Source: a virus. Taken from it: a stretch of 64,000 nucleotides of DNA. Below, piece after piece: positions 17,517 through 25,352 of the stretch (position 1 is its first letter; every line of letters begins with the position of its first letter). The translations under genes and the position numbers were made by a program. The stretch spans positions 85,318 through 149,317 of IMG/VR virus record IMGVR_UViG_3300024243_000006; one strand, written 5' to 3'. The notes beneath the pieces were generated by a model. The model ran no database searches, had not been told where the DNA came from, and saw only the letters and a list, made by a program, of their open reading frames with translations.

Positions 17517-18177
17517 CTTAACGTTTGATCTCAGTTTAGCGGAGGAAGATTTTGCGATTGATGCGATGGATTTCGCTGACGGCGTAGAGTCTCACGAGCT
17601 ACCCGTTAATTCGGTTAGCGGAGAGCAGTTAGCCAAATTGTTCTACGATAACTATCAACATTTGCTTCCGCAAACTAAAGAGCCTGGGCCGCCATGGGGA
17701 GAGATTTCTGAGGCTAACAGGCTTCATTTAGTTAGGACCAGCGAAAAAGTGTTGGAGCAGCTCTTTGATGTTAAGATTGATATAGATGAGAAGTATCCAG
17801 ACGATTTAATGATAGACCTCATTCCTGTTAAGAATTTTTTCGATGAATATGTCGGTGCGATAATTGCTGATTACTCAGCCTTCGCTGATGATGTTGAGGA
17901 TCTCGCAGAGGACATTTGCCCTGCCGTGATCGATTCGACTTCTATTAAAGGTAACGCTTTATATATCAAGCTATCCGAAGTAAACGGAGGCTTTAAGGGT
18001 TATCTAAGATTGGAACCTACAAGAGAAGGTGAGTTTGCCCAACGCTACTCAGAAGATGAAGAGATTTGGGCTTCAAGATATAGGATTTTATTGTACGGTG
18101 GCTCTGCCATTGAATACCTAGATTCGAACCTTGAAGGTACGGCGTTATTTGTTGATAATCAAAAGGAAAACACATGA
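17437..18177 (+). CDS. Hypothetical acidic protein, 246 aa
   Basis: Unrecognised. The frame has no start codon between the thyX stop and the conserved-looking body, so the start must be inside thyX: ATG 17437, with AAGGGA eight bases upstream, or TTG 17461. This gives an unusual 80-base overlap. The first 25 residues are basic (LLKKCVRRLSNIKQRIK), and the rest is acidic with alpha/beta character (EDFAIDAMDFADG). A lost base near ATG 17513 could also explain the layout. Confidence 0.65.
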   Translation: MHKPNIFGLLKKCVRRLSNIKQRIKNDLTFDLSLAEEDFAIDAMDFADGVESHELPVNSVSGEQLAKLFYDNYQHLLPQTKEPGPPWGEISEANRLHLVRTSEKVLEQLFDVKIDIDEKYPDDLMIDLIPVKNFFDEYVGAIIADYSAFADDVEDLAEDICPAVIDSTSIKGNALYIKLSEVNGGFKGYLRLEPTREGEFAQRYSEDEEIWASRYRILLYGGSAIEYLDSNLEGTALFVDNQKENT

Positions 18178-18497
18178 CATTTGTTAACCTAATATTGTTT
18201 ATTCTTATTGGCACAGGTATAACTAATGTTGTGGTTAACGCATCAATCCTTGACAGGGTTAGAGATATGTTGACAAGTAAGTCTGATTTTCTGTCCGGCT
18301 TATTGGGATGCATGCTTTGCTCTGGTTTTTGGGTAGGAGCCTTACTATCACTTGGCTACACAGGCATTGGCTTAATTGCTGGTGGCGCAGTAGTTAGTTT
18401 ACTGAGTTATACATTTGGGAGTGTTATGGAATATCTCCATGCATCAATCACTGTAAAGGAAGCTCAGGTTGAATACATAGATGATGAGGAAGAATAA
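18174..18497 (+). CDS. Small membrane protein with CxxC-GFW motif
   Basis: Residues 2-25 form one membrane segment, and residues 45-90 form one or two more (GFWVGALLSLGYTGIGLIAGGAV). GCMLCSGFWVG, a CxxC followed by GFW, is typical of small DUF1360-like membrane proteins found in phages and Firmicutes. The tail is acidic (EYIDDEEE). It overlaps the genes on both sides by 1-4 bases. The function is unknown; a role at the inner membrane during infection is likely. Confidence 0.75.
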   Translation: MTFVNLILFILIGTGITNVVVNASILDRVRDMLTSKSDFLSGLLGCMLCSGFWVGALLSLGYTGIGLIAGGAVVSLLSYTFGSVMEYLHASITVKEAQVEYIDDEEE

Positions 18498-18988
18498 TGA
18501 GATATTCGGTTCCCGAAAAAGTAATGAGATTATTGTGGGAAGATGACAAATTTTTTAATGTGACCTGCAAGTCGGCCAGGGTTTCTGTAAATTGTTTTCC
18601 AAAGAATGACCAGTGGGTTGATGAAAGAGGTTTTAATATGTCTTTTGCGCTTGCCGGATACGGTCCAAAAGACCTTTTGGTACAAATCGCATCGAGCACC
18701 TTGACTATTTCCAGTAACGGAATTGCTGAGGTATCACCTGAGCAGCCAGTTATTAAAGAGAGCGATGATGCTATGGATGAATATACAAAAACTGCTAAGC
18801 AGGTTATTCAGAAGGGCGCCATTTCGAGAGGAATTGCTCGCAGAAGCTTCAAAGTTAGTCATGCTATTTCAGATGCATTTGATTGTTATAAAGCTATGGC
18901 CAGCATTGAGCATGGCTTGCTTCACATAGTAATCCCACCCAAAGAATCCATTGGGGTAAAAGTTGTGGATATCATGGAGAACGGATGA
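18497..18988 (+). CDS. Hsp20 / alpha-crystallin small heat-shock protein
   Basis: An alpha-crystallin domain is visible: FNMSFALAGYGPKDLLVQIA, then STLTISS, then ISRGIARRSFKVSHAI, and finally GLLHIVIPPKE, matching the beta-strand order of Hsp20 proteins. The length of 163 residues is usual. These proteins hold unfolded proteins in solution without ATP and hand them to chaperonins. Together with two GroEL copies it makes a phage chaperone set. Hsp20-like genes are also known from T4-like cyanophages. The ATG shares a base with the preceding stop (TAATG). Confidence 0.85.
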   Translation: MRYSVPEKVMRLLWEDDKFFNVTCKSARVSVNCFPKNDQWVDERGFNMSFALAGYGPKDLLVQIASSTLTISSNGIAEVSPEQPVIKESDDAMDEYTKTAKQVIQKGAISRGIARRSFKVSHAISDAFDCYKAMASIEHGLLHIVIPPKESIGVKVVDIMENG

Positions 18989-19239
18989 TGTTATCGATCA
19001 GAGAATTAGTCGAAGGTGTGGTGTCCTCAATTGTTGACAACACAGACACGGTAGAGATTGTCGAGGAAGAAACTGACAGTGGACTTCTGTTCACGATTAC
19101 TGTAGGCAAAGACGATGTCGGTAAGCTTATAGGTAAGGAAGGTCGCGTGGCAAGCGCCCTCCGCACAGTTGTGAAGGCAGCGGGTGCAAAGAAGGGTCAG
19201 AGAGTCCTCGTTAACGTAAATAATAAACCGTTAGGGTAA
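18985..19239 (+). CDS. KH-domain RNA-binding protein (KhpA-like)
   Basis: At 84 residues this is the size of a single-KH protein such as KhpA/YlqC. The GxxG loop appears as LIGKEGRVASALRTVVKAAG, followed by VLVNV. The N-terminal part (REL-VEGVVSSIVDNTDTVEI) fits the family as well. KH proteins bind single-stranded RNA; in a phage this may modulate translation or small RNAs. It begins with ATGATG overlapping the Hsp20 stop. Confidence 0.88.
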   Translation: MMLSIRELVEGVVSSIVDNTDTVEIVEEETDSGLLFTITVGKDDVGKLIGKEGRVASALRTVVKAAGAKKGQRVLVNVNNKPLG

Positions 19240-19244
19240 GGATT

Positions 19245-19448
19245 ATGATGATGTCTGAAAGCAAACTCGATGTCTTGACGAAGAAGATCATCAAGATGTA
19301 TAAGAACTACGGTTTAGATGTATCGAATATGTCTGATGAAGAAATTTCTCGAATTCGCGAGAAGTATGAAAAGATGGGATCGAATATAGATAACGACTTG
19401 AAAAAGTCTGAAAAGTATTCAGGTAATTTTTCAGACCATATTCTATAA
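19245..19448 (+). CDS. Hypothetical small charged protein, 67 aa
   Basis: Three ATG codons in a row begin the frame behind AAGGA. The product is highly charged and helical (IRKEYEKMG-like), with no recognised motif. It lies just upstream of a homing endonuclease gene. Confidence 0.62.
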   Translation: MMMSESKLDVLTKKIIKMYKNYGLDVSNMSDEEISRIREKYEKMGSNIDNDLKKSEKYSGNFSDHIL

Positions 19449-19483
19449 ATGTTTTATTGCCTGCTGTATTGGTTGTGTAAAAT

Positions 19484-19960
19484 ATGAAAGTTTGCAAAAA
19501 ATGTGGCGAACCAAAGCCATTAGAAAATTATTACCGTTCTGGTAAAGGAAAAAGAAGAGGAACCTGTGTTGGTTGCTACAGAGATCATAGAAAGGTTTCT
19601 GACCATAAACCCGAAAGTAGATTTAAAAAATACAAGAGGGACGCACGCCGCAGAAGTTTAGAGTTTAAACTTAGCAGAGAACAGTTCTTTTCCTTTCACG
19701 GTAAGTCTTGCCGATACTGCGGAGTAAGCGTTACTCCGATTAGTTTAGACAGAATAGACAACAACCAAGGCTACTTGATAGAAAATGTTGATGCGTGTTG
19801 TCATTGGTGCAATAGATTAAAGCACATTTTTGGCGAGACAGATTTTCTAACGCATATTGAAAAGATATGTAATTATCAAATAGGAAAAAATGATGATAAA
19901 CAAGAAAGTCTTAGCCAAAAAGTTAGCGAAAAGCACACTCCTAACACAGAAAGAGGCTGA
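19484..19960 (+). CDS. HNH homing endonuclease 1
   Basis: An N-terminal CxxC pair (CKKCGEPKPLENYY) and CVGCYRDH form a zinc finger typical of phage HNH proteins. The HNH core is CRYCG, ISLDRIDNNQGY and NVDACCHWCNRLK. It would cut DNA at an allele lacking the insertion and be copied in by repair. There is no clear ribosome site, as is common for such genes. The last 71 bases overlap the HU gene in another frame, which suggests insertion just upstream of HU with read-through of the C-terminus. Confidence 0.9.
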   Translation: MKVCKKCGEPKPLENYYRSGKGKRRGTCVGCYRDHRKVSDHKPESRFKKYKRDARRRSLEFKLSREQFFSFHGKSCRYCGVSVTPISLDRIDNNQGYLIENVDACCHWCNRLKHIFGETDFLTHIEKICNYQIGKNDDKQESLSQKVSEKHTPNTERG

Positions 19961-20195
19961 TCAGGTAGTGGATAAACTCTTCAGCATTGTGCTTGAAGAA
20001 CTGAAGAAGGGACAGGACATCTCAATCGTAGGATTTGGAAAGTTTTATTTGTACGAGCATAAGTCACGTCCTGTTCGAAATCCAAAAAATCAAGAAGAGA
20101 TGATGCTTAAGCCTTATAAGTCAATGAGGTTTAAGACGAGCAACGTTGTGAAAAAACTACTAAAAGATCTGTCTTATAGTGAAGATTCAGAATAA
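19890..20195 (+). CDS. HU/IHF-family DNA-binding protein
   Basis: The 101-residue protein has the helical N-terminus (KKLAKSTLLTQKEADQVVDKL) and the beta-arm region GFGKFYLYEHKSRPVRNPKNQ of HU/IHF proteins, including the RNPKN-type arm tip that bends DNA. Start ATGATG at 19890 follows TAGGAAAAA. It probably compacts or bends phage DNA for replication, packaging or transcription. Confidence 0.9.
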   Translation: MMINKKVLAKKLAKSTLLTQKEADQVVDKLFSIVLEELKKGQDISIVGFGKFYLYEHKSRPVRNPKNQEEMMLKPYKSMRFKTSNVVKKLLKDLSYSEDSE

Positions 20196-20216
20196 GACTG
20201 AAGAGGTAGGATTACT

Positions 20217-21518
20217 ATGGCAACAGACAGCTCAACTAAATTGACAAAATTTGTAAGGTCACAGACCATCGTAACCGCAGACTTCGCCAACGCAATGTAT
20301 GGCGGACTGTACGGCACGACGGAAGGTGATGCATTGGACGCAGATGATCCTCGCGTAGCAGGACACGTCCATGATGGGGAGAATGCCGATGGTCATTCTC
20401 AGAAAGTACATCTTGTAAATCACGTTACCGACCAGTTAACGAATTCGAACTTAGCTGATGATGCGGTTACGAAAAGAAATGTTGCAAGTTTCACAGATGC
20501 CTCAGATGCCATTCCGGAATCGGAAGTCATCGATGGGACAACGTATTACTACCTTGACATCGATCAACCCATTGGTTATTCGACACTACAACTCTCGGCA
20601 GATGGAGGCTCGGTTTCAGGCGATGGTGCCGGAGACATTGAAGCAGATTCATCTGAAGATACGGTTAATATCAAAGCTGGTTCCGGAATTGATATTCTCA
20701 CAGACTTAACAAATGATTCGCTTACAATTAGCAGCACTGCACAGAGTTTTGGAATTGTGGCCATGGGAGCAACGTCCGGAGAGACGGGACAGTTTTCAGG
20801 AACAGGCCCTCTTGAGTCGGATCTTGCGAGAGATACCGTAACTCTTGAAGCTGGTTATGGTATGGACATCACTGGTGACGCATCAGGTGACATAGTTAAG
20901 TTTAGAGCACAACACTCTATGACGTATCAGCTTCTTGGTCTTGACGCTTGGGTTAATGGTAATTCGCCGGCCGGATGGGGCACAGTACAGACAAGACATT
21001 ATACAGATGGTGGCGGCAGTGATTTGTCATATACCTATCAGATCGTTGCTGATGATGATTATGTTTATGCGACTGTACCTATTCCGGAGAATGCATTTGG
21101 AGATAGGCCAGATAAGGTTGTGTTTAAATCATACTTCATTGCAGCAGATCAGGGAACAGCTTATCTCGCAGCACTAAATCCTGATCCTACTTTTACAATC
21201 AGTTTGGAAATAGGTTCTAATGAGACCCAAGCAGACAACGTTGATAAAGGAACGATTGAAGATGACCAAGATATTACCGCTTCCGGTATGAATCTTTGGA
21301 CAACAGGTATCGCGGTGGCTTCCACTGCTGTAACAGGGCCTAACAGATATTACATTCTGACTTGGCCGGAGCAGACTTTAGGCAAAAGTGGTGTCGGACT
21401 TTTAAGTATAAGAATGACTGGAACTACAGGTTTCTCATCTGGCATTGGTGACTTTGATAATGGTACTAACAGGGGTCGGGCTGAATTTATCAAAGCAGAA
21501 CTAACCTGGTATTACTAA
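20217..21518 (+). CDS. Tail fibre-like virion protein
   Basis: The N-terminal part has ADFANAMYGGLYGT, then a GHVHDG/DGHSQKVHL block and NHVTDQL, a pattern found near the start of phage fibre and appendage proteins. The middle is rich in Gly, Asp, Ser and Thr with repeated short beta-strand turns (SVSGDGAGDIEADSSEDTVN), as expected of a trimeric beta-structured fibre. The C-terminal half (about residues 235-433) looks like a globular beta domain and might bind a receptor. No chaperone domain is visible. It begins behind AGGTAGGA. Confidence 0.75.
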   Translation: MATDSSTKLTKFVRSQTIVTADFANAMYGGLYGTTEGDALDADDPRVAGHVHDGENADGHSQKVHLVNHVTDQLTNSNLADDAVTKRNVASFTDASDAIPESEVIDGTTYYYLDIDQPIGYSTLQLSADGGSVSGDGAGDIEADSSEDTVNIKAGSGIDILTDLTNDSLTISSTAQSFGIVAMGATSGETGQFSGTGPLESDLARDTVTLEAGYGMDITGDASGDIVKFRAQHSMTYQLLGLDAWVNGNSPAGWGTVQTRHYTDGGGSDLSYTYQIVADDDYVYATVPIPENAFGDRPDKVVFKSYFIAADQGTAYLAALNPDPTFTISLEIGSNETQADNVDKGTIEDDQDITASGMNLWTTGIAVASTAVTGPNRYYILTWPEQTLGKSGVGLLSIRMTGTTGFSSGIGDFDNGTNRGRAEFIKAELTWYY

Positions 21519-21545
21519 GATATCTTTGCCTACGAATGAGCGAAG

Positions 21546-21575
21546 TTTTCTAAATTTCCCACAAGGGGTTATAAG
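21546..21575 (+). promoter_or_regulatory. Recurring promoter-like element, copy B
   Basis: TTTTCTAAATTTCCCACA is followed by AGGGGTTATAAG. The 24-base core (21552-21575) is 21/24 identical to the core at 7941-7964, 13.6 kb away, and both lie in true gaps upstream of a gene start. The gap 21519-21619 has no other feature. TATAAG would be the -10 box. Confidence 0.6.
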
Positions 21576-21619
21576 TATGCAGGTAAGGTTTTTCGCCCCT
21601 GCTGGCCAAGGGGAGCAAC

Positions 21620-21964
21620 GTGGAAAAATTAGAAGCATATTTGATCCTCGGATGCAATGGACACTGCGGAAAAGATGGGTTCATCAACTGTACGGGGATA
21701 TCAAATGTCGTTATAGACCTTGAAGAGCTTGGCGACGGAACTTATGCTAGGCTATTACAATTCCTCGAAGGCCCATGTGAATTATTTGAAAAGGCCATGT
21801 ATAATAGGAATAAGGTTGCTAATACATTAGCAATGATACATCGGGATTATGGTGCTATACCACAGAAGATGCTTTTCAACATACAGGGTTTTATGCAAAT
21901 GCATAGAAAATGTGGGCACTACATGATTTTAATTATGAAAGAGGATTACACTAAACATGGCTGA
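21620..21964 (+). CDS. Hypothetical protein, 114 aa (GTG start)
   Basis: GTG at 21620 follows AAGGGGAG with normal spacing. The protein is Cys/His-containing (GCNGHCGKDGFINCTG near the N-terminus, MHRKCGHY near the C-terminus), which could bind a metal, but no known zinc family fits. It is the first gene after promoter-like copy B. Confidence 0.68.
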   Translation: MEKLEAYLILGCNGHCGKDGFINCTGISNVVIDLEELGDGTYARLLQFLEGPCELFEKAMYNRNKVANTLAMIHRDYGAIPQKMLFNIQGFMQMHRKCGHYMILIMKEDYTKHG

Positions 21965-22331
21965 AACACCAAGCTCCAAATATATGGAGTCAAAAAAAAT
22001 TAGAGACGCCCAAACAGATATGCTGAGGGCGATTGATGAATACAAAGCTGTCCTTAAAGATAGCGTTCATCCAGACAATCAGAACGTAGCCTACAAGAAA
22101 AGAGAGCAACACGCTCTTGATAAGATGATTAGAGGCGCAAGCGATTTGGATTCTCTGATGGATGAGCCGGGAGCAGGAATATTCGGGCTCATTAGTTTAT
22201 TGTTCCGCTCAAATCTTTATCTCAAAAATGAGATCATAAAAGTGAGGAAGGAGCTTAAGCAGAATGAAGTAAAGCTTATGAAACTTCAGGCCAATGCTAA
22301 GGGTGCAAAGAAAAGAACGAAGGCAAAGTAA
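21957..22331 (+). CDS. Hypothetical helical protein, 124 aa
   Basis: It overlaps the previous gene by 8 bases. It is charged and helical with a coiled-coil C-terminus (NEIIKVRKELKQNEVKLMKL) and a very basic end (KGAKKRTKAK). A short hydrophobic patch GIFGLISLLF lies in the middle. Function unknown. Confidence 0.7.
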   Translation: MAETPSSKYMESKKIRDAQTDMLRAIDEYKAVLKDSVHPDNQNVAYKKREQHALDKMIRGASDLDSLMDEPGAGIFGLISLLFRSNLYLKNEIIKVRKELKQNEVKLMKLQANAKGAKKRTKAK

Positions 22332-22561
22332 TGACCCTTAGTGAGTTCTATAGAATAACTGAGGCGCAACATAATCAGCAACAAGAGAAGATCAACGAAT
22401 ATGTCGCTCTTGCTAAAAATGCTGGTGTTGCGGAAGAAGAATACAAGAAGGACACTGTTTACATTGCGCTTGTTACCGAAGCTGAAAAATATAGATTTGC
22501 AAAGAATCTTATAATGCAGCACATTAAACCAAAGGATAAGAACACCTTTTTCAAACGTTAA
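22331..22561 (+). CDS. Hypothetical small protein, 76 aa
   Basis: The ATG shares a base with the previous stop (TAATG). The product is helical and charged (EEEYKKDTVYIALVTEAEKY) with a basic tail. No family is recognised. It precedes the FtsK-like gene by 15 bases. Confidence 0.65.
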   Translation: MTLSEFYRITEAQHNQQQEKINEYVALAKNAGVAEEEYKKDTVYIALVTEAEKYRFAKNLIMQHIKPKDKNTFFKR

Positions 22562-22576
22562 AGGAGATGAAGACTC

Positions 22577-23635
22577 TTGAATTCTAAAGCTGTTGAATTT
22601 GAAAAATTGCTTGAGTTAGCCAAAATTAAAGTTGATAACATTACATTAGAAGAGACACCCTTCATCGACAAATACGAAGTCAGATTGATGGATGGAGTGA
22701 AGTATTCTAAGTTAGAAAAAGTCCTGCCGGAACTCGGCATGACATTAAAAGCCAAAGCTTGCCCAATCGGTTATCCGGTTATGGAACGAGGCATTTATCG
22801 CATTGAGGTGCAGAAGGTATCTTTAGCGTCCACTCCATATGCGGAGCTTAGGAGTATCAGAGGGGAAGGCTACGCGCCTGTCTCCTTGGGTGTAGATAAT
22901 TGTGGCATGCCTTTTGGTATCGACCTTCAGACTCTGCCGAACCTTTTAATAGGAGGCACTCCAGGCGCAGGCAAGAGCATGCTTTTGCACTCCATCATCC
23001 TGTCTCTAATAGAGAAGAACTCCAAACTATACTTGGTAGATCCCAAGATGGTAGAGTTTAATATGTACGAGGATCTCAGAACCGTTTCGGGCATTGAGCA
23101 TAGTGTTAAGGGTGTTTATGGCATTATTAATTCGGTTACGGAGATAATGAATAATAGGTTCGAGCGCCTCAGAGATAAAGGTTATCGAGATGTAATGTCA
23201 TATAACTCGAACGCACGCACGCCTATGCGTCCTGTGGTCATAGTTGTAGATGAGTGGGCCGATATCATCTTACAGGATAAGAAGATTCAGAAGCCTCTCT
23301 GTGTCATCGCTCAGAAAGGTAGGGCTGCTGGGATCTCAGTTATCTTGGCTACTCAGAGGCCATCATCAGAAGTAATCCCAGGATTGATCAAAGCTAATTT
23401 CTCGGGTAGGATAGCCCTAAGGGTGGCGTCGTACAGGGATAGCATGATTATCCTTGACAAGAAAGGTGCAGAGAAGCTACGTGATGTGGGTACTGGTTTA
23501 TATATGGATCATCGCCGCGCCACCCCAATGTTATTTAGAAGTCCATATATCGGGAATTTGGCAGAAGCCAAAAAGGTTTCTTTAGATATCTACAAAGAAA
23601 TTAATCCTTCGGTATGGAAAAGGTTATTTGGATGA
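22577..23635 (+). CDS. FtsK/SpoIIIE-like DNA translocase ATPase
   Basis: Walker A is GGTPGAGKS (residues 126-134), followed by YLVDPKMVEF, Walker B VVIVVDEWAD and the family-typical QKGRAAGISVILATQRPSSEVIPG. This is the motor domain of FtsK/SpoIIIE, which pumps double-stranded DNA. It has no membrane segments or gamma DNA-reading domain, and its 352 residues are about one motor plus a small N-terminal part. The TTG start at 22577 is chosen because AAGGAG lies 10 bases upstream. The phage also has an ordinary terminase, so this motor probably serves replication, repair or segregation. Confidence 0.88.
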   Translation: MNSKAVEFEKLLELAKIKVDNITLEETPFIDKYEVRLMDGVKYSKLEKVLPELGMTLKAKACPIGYPVMERGIYRIEVQKVSLASTPYAELRSIRGEGYAPVSLGVDNCGMPFGIDLQTLPNLLIGGTPGAGKSMLLHSIILSLIEKNSKLYLVDPKMVEFNMYEDLRTVSGIEHSVKGVYGIINSVTEIMNNRFERLRDKGYRDVMSYNSNARTPMRPVVIVVDEWADIILQDKKIQKPLCVIAQKGRAAGISVILATQRPSSEVIPGLIKANFSGRIALRVASYRDSMIILDKKGAEKLRDVGTGLYMDHRRATPMLFRSPYIGNLAEAKKVSLDIYKEINPSVWKRLFG

Positions 23636-24168
23636 AGAAATTTGCGAGCAAACAAGACATCATAAAGACTGTTAGCATTGTTAAGCTCGCAGAAGAGGCC
23701 GGTCTCTCAATGGAAGACTGTGTATCTGGAAACTTTGACCTGAGATGTAAGTGTCCTGCAAAGGATCACAAGGGTGGCAACGAAAGGACAGCCTCTTTAT
23801 ACATCGATAGCAACAATAACAACTTTTATTGCTACGGATGTGGCGCATCATCCAATGTCCTTGATTTTTATATGCTGGTAAACAATATAGAATTCGGAGA
23901 AGCCTTCAGAACTTTGAGAGAGAGGGCAATCCCCTCTGGTGAAAAAACCACCTTCATTGGGAAAGCTTCGAACTTCGTTGTATTGATGGAAATATCTGAA
24001 TTTTTTAGAGTCCAAATGTTGAAAAACAGTAAGGATTTGAAGTGGATAAGCGGTATAATGAAGAAGACAGATAAGTATTTGGAAGGCATAGAATCCACTG
24101 ATGTGGCGAAAACAAGAGCCCTTCTGATTTCACTCAAAAAGACATTTAAGAAGAGGTATTCTATATGA
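23632..24168 (+). CDS. Primase zinc-binding domain protein (DnaG CHC2, split)
   Basis: Cys41, His46, Cys67 and Cys70 (CPAKDH and CYGCG) with the typical spacing and the VLDFYMLVNNIEFGEAFRTL helix match the CHC2 zinc-binding N-terminal domain of DnaG primase. No catalytic TOPRIM domain follows; the remaining 90 residues are helical. The catalytic half is encoded at 51289-52113, so the primase appears to be split into two genes 27 kb apart. ATG 23632 overlaps the FtsK-like stop as ATGA. Confidence 0.85.
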   Translation: MKKFASKQDIIKTVSIVKLAEEAGLSMEDCVSGNFDLRCKCPAKDHKGGNERTASLYIDSNNNNFYCYGCGASSNVLDFYMLVNNIEFGEAFRTLRERAIPSGEKTTFIGKASNFVVLMEISEFFRVQMLKNSKDLKWISGIMKKTDKYLEGIESTDVAKTRALLISLKKTFKKRYSI

Positions 24169-25352
24169 GAGTAGCAATCCTGGGGGATACTCACATCGGT
24201 GCTATTTTTGGATTAGGTAGCTCTAAGCCCGAAGGTGGAAACACAAGGGTCGATGACTACAAGGCAACACTTAATTATATTGTAGACTACTGCATTGATA
24301 GTGGTATTGATTTGTTCATACAAACTGGTGATGTATTTGAATCAAGAAATCCATCGCCAGAGCATATGTCAATCTTTAATGATGCGCTCAGGCGCCTATC
24401 CTTAGCTGGCGTAGCGGTTGCTGTAATCATGGGCAATCACGACTATCGTAGAAGTGGTAACACTTTCACAAGTGCGATCTCTTCTATGGCTGCTGTGTAT
24501 TATCCGAACGTTAAGATTGCACTTGAGCCGGAGATTCTTGAGTTAAAGAAGGGCGGAGAACACCTACAGGTTGTGCTCATCCCTTACAGAGATAGAAAAA
24601 TGTACGAAGGATCCACAACGGAGGAAGACTCATTGCTGTATGAGCAAGAGGTTAAGGAACTGGTTTCAGCTTGTGATCCAGATAGTCCAATCATCGCCGT
24701 TGGTCATAATTTTTTCAAAGAGAACTCCTACAATGATTATGGCGGTTTAGAAGTTTTGCCAAGCTTTAACGCTTTCGATGGTTGTGACATGGTGACGATG
24801 GGTCACTATCATGGTTTCAAGATTCTGAGGAAAATAAAGCCTATTGCAATCTATGCAGGTTCGATGGAGAAGTCGAACTTCGGGGATGAAAAGGTTAAGA
24901 AGTATTTCGTAGAGTACGACACTGCGAAGAAGAAAGTGAAATTCATAAAAACTCCTGTTCGCGAACTGCTCAATGGCACTACTGATCTGTCAATGTATGA
25001 CACCGAGCACTTCTGGAAAGCACTGAAAGATGAATTTTCGAAAGTAGATTTCAAGGATAAGATTGTAAGATACAATATCGCCTTACAGGGCAAGATTCTT
25101 CCGACGATTAAGAGGACAGACATCAGAGATATGCTCTATGATCTTGGTGCCTACTTCGTTTCGAAGGTGACGCTTGAGCCTATTTTTAATAGGATGGTCA
25201 GAGACAGTGCTGTCCTTGAGCATAAGGACGATATGTCAAGAACTCAGGCTTTTATTGATAGCCAGCCATACGATGACGAGCTAAAAGCAAAGCTCCTCAA
25301 AGAGGCAAAACTTATTGTAGGAACGAATGACTCCACTATTTCTGAAACTTGA
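24165..25352 (+). CDS. sbcD: SbcD/Mre11-like nuclease subunit (T4 gp47 type)
   Basis: Metal-binding blocks of Mre11/SbcD are in order: LGDTHIG at the start, TGDVFESRNP, IMGNHDYRR, VGHNFF and MGHYHGF. The enzyme cuts DNA ends and hairpins together with the SbcC/Rad50 ATPase encoded next. The gene overlaps the preceding gene by four bases and the sbcC gene by 26 bases, so the two subunits are probably coupled. In T4 the pair (gp47/gp46) supports recombination-dependent replication and host DNA breakdown. Confidence 0.93.
   Translation: MRVAILGDTHIGAIFGLGSSKPEGGNTRVDDYKATLNYIVDYCIDSGIDLFIQTGDVFESRNPSPEHMSIFNDALRRLSLAGVAVAVIMGNHDYRRSGNTFTSAISSMAAVYYPNVKIALEPEILELKKGGEHLQVVLIPYRDRKMYEGSTTEEDSLLYEQEVKELVSACDPDSPIIAVGHNFFKENSYNDYGGLEVLPSFNAFDGCDMVTMGHYHGFKILRKIKPIAIYAGSMEKSNFGDEKVKKYFVEYDTAKKKVKFIKTPVRELLNGTTDLSMYDTEHFWKALKDEFSKVDFKDKIVRYNIALQGKILPTIKRTDIRDMLYDLGAYFVSKVTLEPIFNRMVRDSAVLEHKDDMSRTQAFIDSQPYDDELKAKLLKEAKLIVGTNDSTISET

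Noticed and set aside
21526-21723. A 65-residue + strand frame between the fibre gene and the 114-residue gene
   Set aside because: It runs over the promoter-like element and overlaps the GTG-start gene that has a good ribosome site.
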